A stretch of 9,206 bases of DNA from an uncultured Eubacteriales bacterium (lineage in GTDB: Bacteria; Bacillota; Clostridia; Monoglobales; Monoglobaceae), in contig URZD01000079.1 of assembly GCA_900552305.1 (NCBI GenBank), positions 1-9,206 of the forward strand, read 5' to 3'. A program made the translations under genes and the position numbers. Under the pieces are notes generated by a model. The model was given only the letters and a program-made list of their open reading frames with translations. It did no database searches and had not been told where the DNA came from. Of this stretch, positions 5,052-9,206 are shown piece by piece. How positions within the stretch are numbered: the stretch's first letter is position 1; each line of letters begins with the position of its first letter.

Positions 5052-6221
5052 ATGGAAAAACGCACATCGGTTTTTGAAAACGGCCTTATTTGGTTCGGCG
5101 CAGGGGTATCCCTTGCCGAGATTCTTACGGGTACATATTTTGCGTCGCTCGGCTTCGGAAAAGCAATGGCGGCGATTATAATCGGACACATTATAGGCTG
5201 TACGCTGCTGTTCCTTTCGGGAGTTATCGGAGGAAAAAGCCGCTTAAGCGCTATGGAAACGGTAAAAAGCAGCTTTGGCGAGCGCGGCGGTCGGTTTTTT
5301 GCGTTCATGAATGTTTTGCAGTTGGTCGGCTGGACGGCTATCATGATATATGACGGCGCGCTTGCGGCAAACGGCATATTTGCTGCGGGAAATGCGGTAT
5401 GGTGCGCGGTAATCGGCGCGCTTATCCTTGTGTGGATTCTGGTCGGAATAACCAACCTCGGCAAAATCAATACGGTTGCAATGGCGGCGCTGTTCATTCT
5501 TACGCTGATACTCTGCAAGGTGATTTTCTTCGGCGGAGGAGTGATGAGCGACGCTGCGGAGGACGGCATGACCTTCGGCGCGGCGGTGGAGCTTGCGGTT
5601 GCAATGCCGCTTTCGTGGCTCCCACTTATAAGCGACTACACACGAGAGGCGGAGAAACCCGTCAGGGCGACTGCGGCGTCCGCGATAGTATATTTCCTTG
5701 TAAGCTGCTGGATGTACATAATAGGCATGGGCGCGGCTCTGTTCACGGGCGAAAGCGACATTGCACTGATAATGCTCAAGGCGGGACTCGGAATTGCGGG
5801 ACTTGTTATAGTTATATTCTCAACGGTTACGACAACCTTCCTTGACGCGTATTCAGCGGGGATTTCGGGCGAGTCGATTATGCCGAAGCTGAACGGAAAG
5901 CACGCGGCACTTGCCGTTACGGTAATCGGCACGGTTGCCGCTATGCTGTTCCCGATGGACGATATAACTGACTTTTTGTATCTTATTGGCTCGGTTTTTG
6001 CGCCTATGATTGCGGTGCAGCTTGCGGATTATTTTATACTTCACCGTGACAGACGCGGCGCGGCGCTTGATGTGCGAAACGCGGTGATATGGGCGATTGG
6101 TTTTATTGTTTACCGACTGCTGATGCAACTTGACCTGCCTGTCGGAAACACGCTTCCCGATATGCTGATCACCATTGCGCTTTGCCTGATAGCAAACGCG
6201 GTTTTAAAGAACAAAGACTAA
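5052..6221 (+). CDS. cytX: Predicted HMP transporter CytX (NCS1 family)
   Basis: An integral membrane permease of 389 residues with about 11-12 hydrophobic segments. The early segments lie near residues 9-36, 38-61, 82-108, 114-134 and 139-160; later ones include those near 176-196, 207-232 and 239-270. The N-terminus (FENGLIWFGAGVSLAEILTG, then GHIIGC) and the loop PLSWLPLISDYTR (about 185-197) are characteristic of the cytosine/purine/thiamine NCS1 transporters, and specifically of CytX, which comparative genomics assigns to hydroxymethylpyrimidine uptake because it recurs behind TPP riboswitches. AAGGGAG (5036-5042) is the ribosome binding site. The gene lies 4 nt after thiD and is the last of the operon. 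Substrate assignment rests on this context; cytosine or another pyrimidine cannot be excluded from sequence alone. Confidence 0.92.
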   Translation: MEKRTSVFENGLIWFGAGVSLAEILTGTYFASLGFGKAMAAIIIGHIIGCTLLFLSGVIGGKSRLSAMETVKSSFGERGGRFFAFMNVLQLVGWTAIMIYDGALAANGIFAAGNAVWCAVIGALILVWILVGITNLGKINTVAMAALFILTLILCKVIFFGGGVMSDAAEDGMTFGAAVELAVAMPLSWLPLISDYTREAEKPVRATAASAIVYFLVSCWMYIIGMGAALFTGESDIALIMLKAGLGIAGLVIVIFSTVTTTFLDAYSAGISGESIMPKLNGKHAALAVTVIGTVAAMLFPMDDITDFLYLIGSVFAPMIAVQLADYFILHRDRRGAALDVRNAVIWAIGFIVYRLLMQLDLPVGNTLPDMLITIALCLIANAVLKNKD

Positions 6222-6225
6222 AATT

Positions 6226-6269
6226 AAAAGGCTCCCAGGGTAATTTAAAATTGCCTTAGGAGCTTTTTT
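6226..6269 (+). terminator. Intrinsic terminator ending the thi operon
   Basis: GCTCC (6231-6235) pairs with GGAGC (6259-6263), followed by six T (6264-6269). The stem extends inward through AGGGTAATTT (6237-6246) against AAATTGCCTT (6248-6257) with two G-U pairs. A's at 6226-6229 face the T-run. It begins 5 nt after the cytX stop. Confidence 0.88.
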
Positions 6270-6272
6270 CTC

Positions 6273-6301
6273 TTGACAAGTCCTCAAAAATATTATATAC
6301 T
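6273..6301 (+). promoter_or_regulatory. SigA/sigma70-type promoter for the permease gene
   Basis: A perfect -35 TTGACA (6273-6278) is followed by a 17-bp spacer and -10 TATACT (6296-6301). It starts three bases after the upstream U-tract. Transcription should begin near 6308, giving a leader of about 55 nt before the ATG at 6363. Confidence 0.87.
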
Positions 6302-6305
6302 GAAA

Positions 6306-6323
6306 TTAGTTAACGCTAACTAA
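6306..6323 (+). promoter_or_regulatory. Palindromic operator overlapping the permease transcription start
   Basis: TTAGTTA (6306-6312) and TAACTAA (6317-6323) are perfect inverted repeats around ACGC. The site begins 4 bp after the -10 box and covers the predicted start, the position for a repressor that blocks initiation. It resembles the DtxR/IdeR iron box (TTAGGTTAGGCTAACCTAA) with one base missing in each arm. TetR- and MarR-type sites can also look like this. No regulator gene is in the window. Confidence 0.65.
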
Positions 6324-6362
6324 CCAAAAGAGTATTTTTAGGGAACGGAGACGAAGCTCGGC

Positions 6363-8918
6363 ATGATTTTGGATAAGCGGATAGGCAGGGATTTAAAGGC
6401 GAATATGCTGCGGAATACGGCTATGACGCTGATAATAGCGCTTTCTATGGCTTTGGTGGTGGCGATGTGTTCGTCTACGGATTGTATAGTTGATACCATA
6501 CACGAGGAATGGAGCCGCTGTAATGTTGAGGACGGCAGCTTCGAAACATATATACCGTTATCAAGGCGAAATTTTAACGAGCTTGAGAAGATAAACGTAA
6601 GCATTGAAAAAATGTTCTATTTTGATATTGATGCGGGCGATGAGCTTACGCTGAGAATGTTTGCGAACAGAAGCAAGATTGATATACCGTATGCAGAGAG
6701 CGGAACGCTGCCGAAATCAAACGGAGAGCTGTTTTTGGATAAGACATACGCAAGGACAAACAGCATATCGGTCGGGGATAAAATATATATTAAGGGCAGA
6801 GCGTTTACGGTTTGCGGAATCGGCTGCCTGCCCGACTACAGCTATGTGAAAAGAAACGTAAGCGACGTGGCGTCGGACGAAAAATTCTCGGTCGCGGTGG
6901 TTACCGCAACCGAGTGGAACAGGCTGCACGGCACAAACCGAACGGCGTATAACTATGCCTACAGACTGGGGTACGGATGCAGCGCTGATGATTTAAGGGA
7001 AAAGCTGCTGCATCTGAAATATGACAAAACTGCGGTTACAGATACATATATAAAAGGAAGAATAAACAGGGAAAATACGCTGAGGGACAACTTTGTTTCG
7101 GCAACGGACGGTTTGAAGGGCGGAACGCTTGCGCTTTCGCGCGAACTGGAAAAGCTCGGCTCGGAACTTAAAGACATGGGAATCGGCAGCGGTGCGGACA
7201 GGCTTGCGGAGGGCGCGGATTCGGTTTATGCAGGGATAGACCGCGTTCAGAAGGAGTTTTCGCAATATCTGGGCGGAAGCTCGGACGTGGGTACGGTTAA
7301 TTTGTCGGCGTTCAGCGAGAGGGAACATAACAGCCGTATTACAGACGCTATAGACGATTCAAAGATAAGCAAGCAGTCGGCGCTTATCGCGGGGATATTT
7401 CTTTTGATACTTCTTGTTTATATGCTTTCGGTGTTTGCGGGCGAGGCTATAGAACGCGAACGCGCTGTTATAGGAACACTGTACGCGCTCGGTTTCAGAA
7501 GGTCGGAGATACTCTCGCACTATATAAAAATTCCGGTTATTGTGGCGGCGGCGGGAGCCGTTATAGGCGCTGCGGCGGGGTTTATGCTGACAGATTTCAT
7601 CGCGGCGTCATATGTGGCGATGTATTCGTTCCCGCAGATAAAGCATATATATCCCGCATATTTGATTGCCTACTCGCTTGGGTTGCCGACGCTGTTTTCA
7701 CTGGTTGTCAGCAGGCTGATACTTTCAAAAAAGCTCGCAGAACCGCCGCTTAGGATGATGTACGGAAATGCGGAAAGAAGGCGCGGGTTCGAGCCGAAGT
7801 TGAGCGCGAAAATGAGCTTTGATAAAAAGTTCAGAATACGTCAGTTTTTTCGTGAGCTGTCGGGGAATGTGACGCTCTTTTTCGGACTTATGACGGCAAC
7901 GCTGCTGATAATGTTTTCGGTTTCGTGCTACGGAAGTATTACAAAGTATATAAACGGAATAACCGATGATGTTCGCTGTGAGTATACGTATATTCTTAGA
8001 AATCCCGTGAGCGACTTGCCAAAGGGGGCGTGCGTCGGCTATACGCGCGGCTTTTACACGGATTTTCCGATTACGGGCGGAGAAATGGAGGTTTCTCTTG
8101 CGGGAATCGATACCGACAATCCGTACTTTCCGTTTGCGGCATATATGACAAAGGATTCGGACAAAATATATATGTCGGATTCCGCGCGTATCAAGTTCGG
8201 ATACAAGGTAGGGGACAGGGTTATACTGCGTGACAATGCGGAAAACAAACTGTATGCGTTTGAAATTGCGGGCGAGGTCAAGTACAGCAGCGGACTGTAT
8301 TTTTTCATGAATGTTGACGCAATGAGAAAAGCGTTCGGCGAGCCGTATTTTGATGAGGAAAATCTCAAAAAGGGCGAAAGACGGCCGAAAACCGAAGCGT
8401 ATTATTATAACACGGTATATTCCGAAAAAAAGCTGAAATTCGGTCACAATATGATGCTTTCCGAGATATGCAAGTCGGATATGAAACGCGGAGCGGAGAA
8501 GTTTATAACGCTGATGTGGGATATGATTGTTATGCTCATTGCAGTGTCGGTTATAATTTTTATGGCGGTTATGTACCTTTTGATGAAGTTCGAGATAGAC
8601 CGCAGCAGCTTTTCAATATCGCTTATGAAGGCGCTCGGCTACAGCGAGAAAACGGTAAATTCGTTTTATATAGGCAACTCGTTTTTTGTGACATTGGCTG
8701 TAATTGTGCTTGGGATGCCTGTATGCAAGAAAATTGTTGATTTTGCGTACCCGTACTGTGTTTCAAATGTAAATTCGGGATTCAAGGCGGTGCTTTCGCC
8801 CGTGCAGTACGGAATTATCATAGTAATTGTTTTGGTGACATACGCTGCGGTAAGGGGAATGCTTGTGAAGTATCTGCGCAAAATCTCGGTTACGGAGGCG
8901 CTGAAAAGCCGCGAATAG
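6363..8918 (+). CDS. Large FtsX-type ABC transporter permease, two FtsX domains
   Basis: An 851-residue membrane protein. One transmembrane segment (about 19-36) follows a basic start (KRIGRDLKANMLRN). Then come an extracellular region of about 300 residues; a first FtsX domain with three segments near 338-360, 385-415 and 425-450, including GTLYALGFRRSEI; a cytoplasmic linker; a fifth segment at about 501-525; a second extracellular domain of about 190 residues; and a second FtsX domain near 718-851 with LMKALGYSEKTVNSF and three segments. This is the duplicated MacB/SalY-like layout used for peptide, lipid or antibiotic handling, driven by a separate ATPase. Residues about 241-303 are helix-prone with spaced Leu and Gly. 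The ATG at 6363 gives the expected N-terminus; GGAG (6347-6350) is 12 nt away. Own promoter and operator; no ATPase gene follows. Substrate unknown. Confidence 0.93.
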   Translation: MILDKRIGRDLKANMLRNTAMTLIIALSMALVVAMCSSTDCIVDTIHEEWSRCNVEDGSFETYIPLSRRNFNELEKINVSIEKMFYFDIDAGDELTLRMFANRSKIDIPYAESGTLPKSNGELFLDKTYARTNSISVGDKIYIKGRAFTVCGIGCLPDYSYVKRNVSDVASDEKFSVAVVTATEWNRLHGTNRTAYNYAYRLGYGCSADDLREKLLHLKYDKTAVTDTYIKGRINRENTLRDNFVSATDGLKGGTLALSRELEKLGSELKDMGIGSGADRLAEGADSVYAGIDRVQKEFSQYLGGSSDVGTVNLSAFSEREHNSRITDAIDDSKISKQSALIAGIFLLILLVYMLSVFAGEAIERERAVIGTLYALGFRRSEILSHYIKIPVIVAAAGAVIGAAAGFMLTDFIAASYVAMYSFPQIKHIYPAYLIAYSLGLPTLFSLVVSRLILSKKLAEPPLRMMYGNAERRRGFEPKLSAKMSFDKKFRIRQFFRELSGNVTLFFGLMTATLLIMFSVSCYGSITKYINGITDDVRCEYTYILRNPVSDLPKGACVGYTRGFYTDFPITGGEMEVSLAGIDTDNPYFPFAAYMTKDSDKIYMSDSARIKFGYKVGDRVILRDNAENKLYAFEIAGEVKYSSGLYFFMNVDAMRKAFGEPYFDEENLKKGERRPKTEAYYYNTVYSEKKLKFGHNMMLSEICKSDMKRGAEKFITLMWDMIVMLIAVSVIIFMAVMYLLMKFEIDRSSFSISLMKALGYSEKTVNSFYIGNSFFVTLAVIVLGMPVCKKIVDFAYPYCVSNVNSGFKAVLSPVQYGIIIVIVLVTYAAVRGMLVKYLRKISVTEALKSRE

Positions 8919-8928
8919 GAAAAACTCC

Positions 8929-8955
8929 GCATATTCCGCACTGTGCGGAATATGC
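8929..8955 (+). repeat. Perfect 12-bp inverted repeat just after the permease gene
   Basis: GCATATTCCGCA (8929-8940) and TGCGGAATATGC (8944-8955) pair perfectly around CTG, starting 10 nt after the permease stop. No T-run follows, so it is not a classical terminator. It could be a 3'-end stability hairpin or a small interspersed palindrome. Whether it recurs elsewhere in the genome cannot be judged here. Confidence 0.65.
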
Positions 8956-8962
8956 ACGCCGG

Positions 8963-8981
8963 TATGCCGTGCGGCGGCATA
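8963..8981 (+). repeat. Second short hairpin downstream of the permease
   Basis: TATGCCG (8963-8969) pairs with CGGCATA (8975-8981) around TGCGG. It stands 7 nt after the 12-bp palindrome and also lacks a T-run. Together they make a tandem hairpin block at the permease mRNA 3' end. From here to 9066 I see no gene. Confidence 0.5.
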
Positions 8982-9066
8982 TGTTGGATATATAATCGGC
9001 TGAATCGCACGGCTTTGTCGGAATTGATGCGGCTTTTTATTACGGTTTGTTTTGCGGCGTAGTGAT

Positions 9067-9096
9067 AAAAACAAATTTTTACGAAAATTTGTTTTT
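9067..9096 (+). terminator. Symmetric A/T-rich palindrome, possible bidirectional terminator
   Basis: AAAAACAAATTTT (9067-9079) pairs perfectly over 13 bp with AAAATTTGTTTTT (9084-9096) around TACG, a UNCG-type loop. The A-tract on one side and T-tract on the other give the same shape on both strands. The stem holds a single G-C pair, so its strength as a terminator is uncertain. It lies immediately before the tRNA promoter. Confidence 0.5.
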
Positions 9097-9101
9097 AGGG
9101 G

Positions 9102-9130
9102 TTGATTTTTTTGTTTCTTTGTAGTATAAT
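9102..9130 (+). promoter_or_regulatory. SigA/sigma70-type promoter for the tRNA-Ser gene
   Basis: TTGATT (9102-9107), a 17-bp spacer and a consensus TATAAT (9125-9130). Transcription would start near 9137, about 33 nt before the mature tRNA 5' end, leaving a short 5' leader for RNase P to remove. Confidence 0.82.
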
Positions 9131-9169
9131 ATTAAATGCTTGTTAAAACTTGCTTTTGGAAAGATATAC

Positions 9170-9206
9170 GGAGATGTATCGAAGCGGTCATAACGAGCAC
9201 GATTGG
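9170..9206 (+). tRNA. tRNA-Ser, probably anticodon GGA (3' part beyond the window)
   Basis: The visible 37 nt fit a tRNA 5' half: acceptor strand GGAGATG (9170-9176), T8-A9, D stem TCG (9179-9181) with CGA (9194-9196) around a loop holding GG (9186-9187), then G26, anticodon-stem strand CACGA (9198-9202) and loop TTGG. The last two bases are anticodon positions 34-35 (GG). Sequences of this form continue as A-A-A and TCGTG in bacterial serine tRNAs, giving GGA, but that third base, the variable arm and the 3' end are not visible. A consensus promoter lies just upstream. Confidence 0.9.

Noticed and set aside
4250..5569. Long open frame on the - strand (439 codons) antisense to thiD and cytX
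   Set aside because: It is the complement of two well-supported genes, has no recognisable domain, and owes its length to the codon bias of the genes opposite.
8991..8996. TATAAT as a -10 box after the permease gene
   Set aside because: No -35-like sequence lies at 16-18 bp upstream (the bases there are CGTGCG), and no gene starts soon after it.

Overview
The window looks like a chromosomal segment of a Clostridia-type member of the Bacillota, possibly an uncultured gut anaerobe. This rests on the style of the PNPase and FtsX-like permease proteins, strong purine-rich ribosome binding sites, canonical SigA-like promoters, and a riboswitch-controlled thi operon containing cytX. The species cannot be named from the sequence. 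All confident genes are on the + strand and tightly packed.

Layout. Positions 1-1439 hold the C-terminal two thirds of polynucleotide phosphorylase (pnp), cut by the window edge. Positions 1440-1925 are a long non-coding leader: a small folded segment, a TPP riboswitch (1531-1652), an A/T-rich hairpin, an intrinsic terminator (1688-1726), and three decayed copies of a 31-nt tandem repeat. Positions 1926-6221 are a thiamine salvage operon: thiM, thiE, a HAD phosphatase, thiD and cytX, closed by a terminator at 6226-6269. Three bases later a consensus promoter with a palindromic operator over its start site drives an 851-residue FtsX-type ABC permease (6363-8918) with no ATPase gene beside it. 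After two hairpins and a 13-bp A/T palindrome, another consensus promoter drives a tRNA-Ser gene that runs off the right edge, two bases into its anticodon.

How the genes work together. CytX is expected to import hydroxymethylpyrimidine (HMP). ThiD phosphorylates HMP twice, ThiM phosphorylates hydroxyethylthiazole, and ThiE joins the two products into thiamine monophosphate. The HAD enzyme sits where a thiamine monophosphate phosphatase would be useful, which is an inference. The de novo genes thiC, thiG and thiS, and also thiL and thiamine pyrophosphokinase, are absent from the window, so the operon is a salvage module. TPP binding to the leader should favour the terminator and switch the operon off.

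Points most worth a second look: an extra hairpin in the riboswitch junction and a short upstream sequence complementary to it; the 31-nt tandem repeats between terminator and thiM; the HAD enzyme; and the operator-controlled solitary permease.
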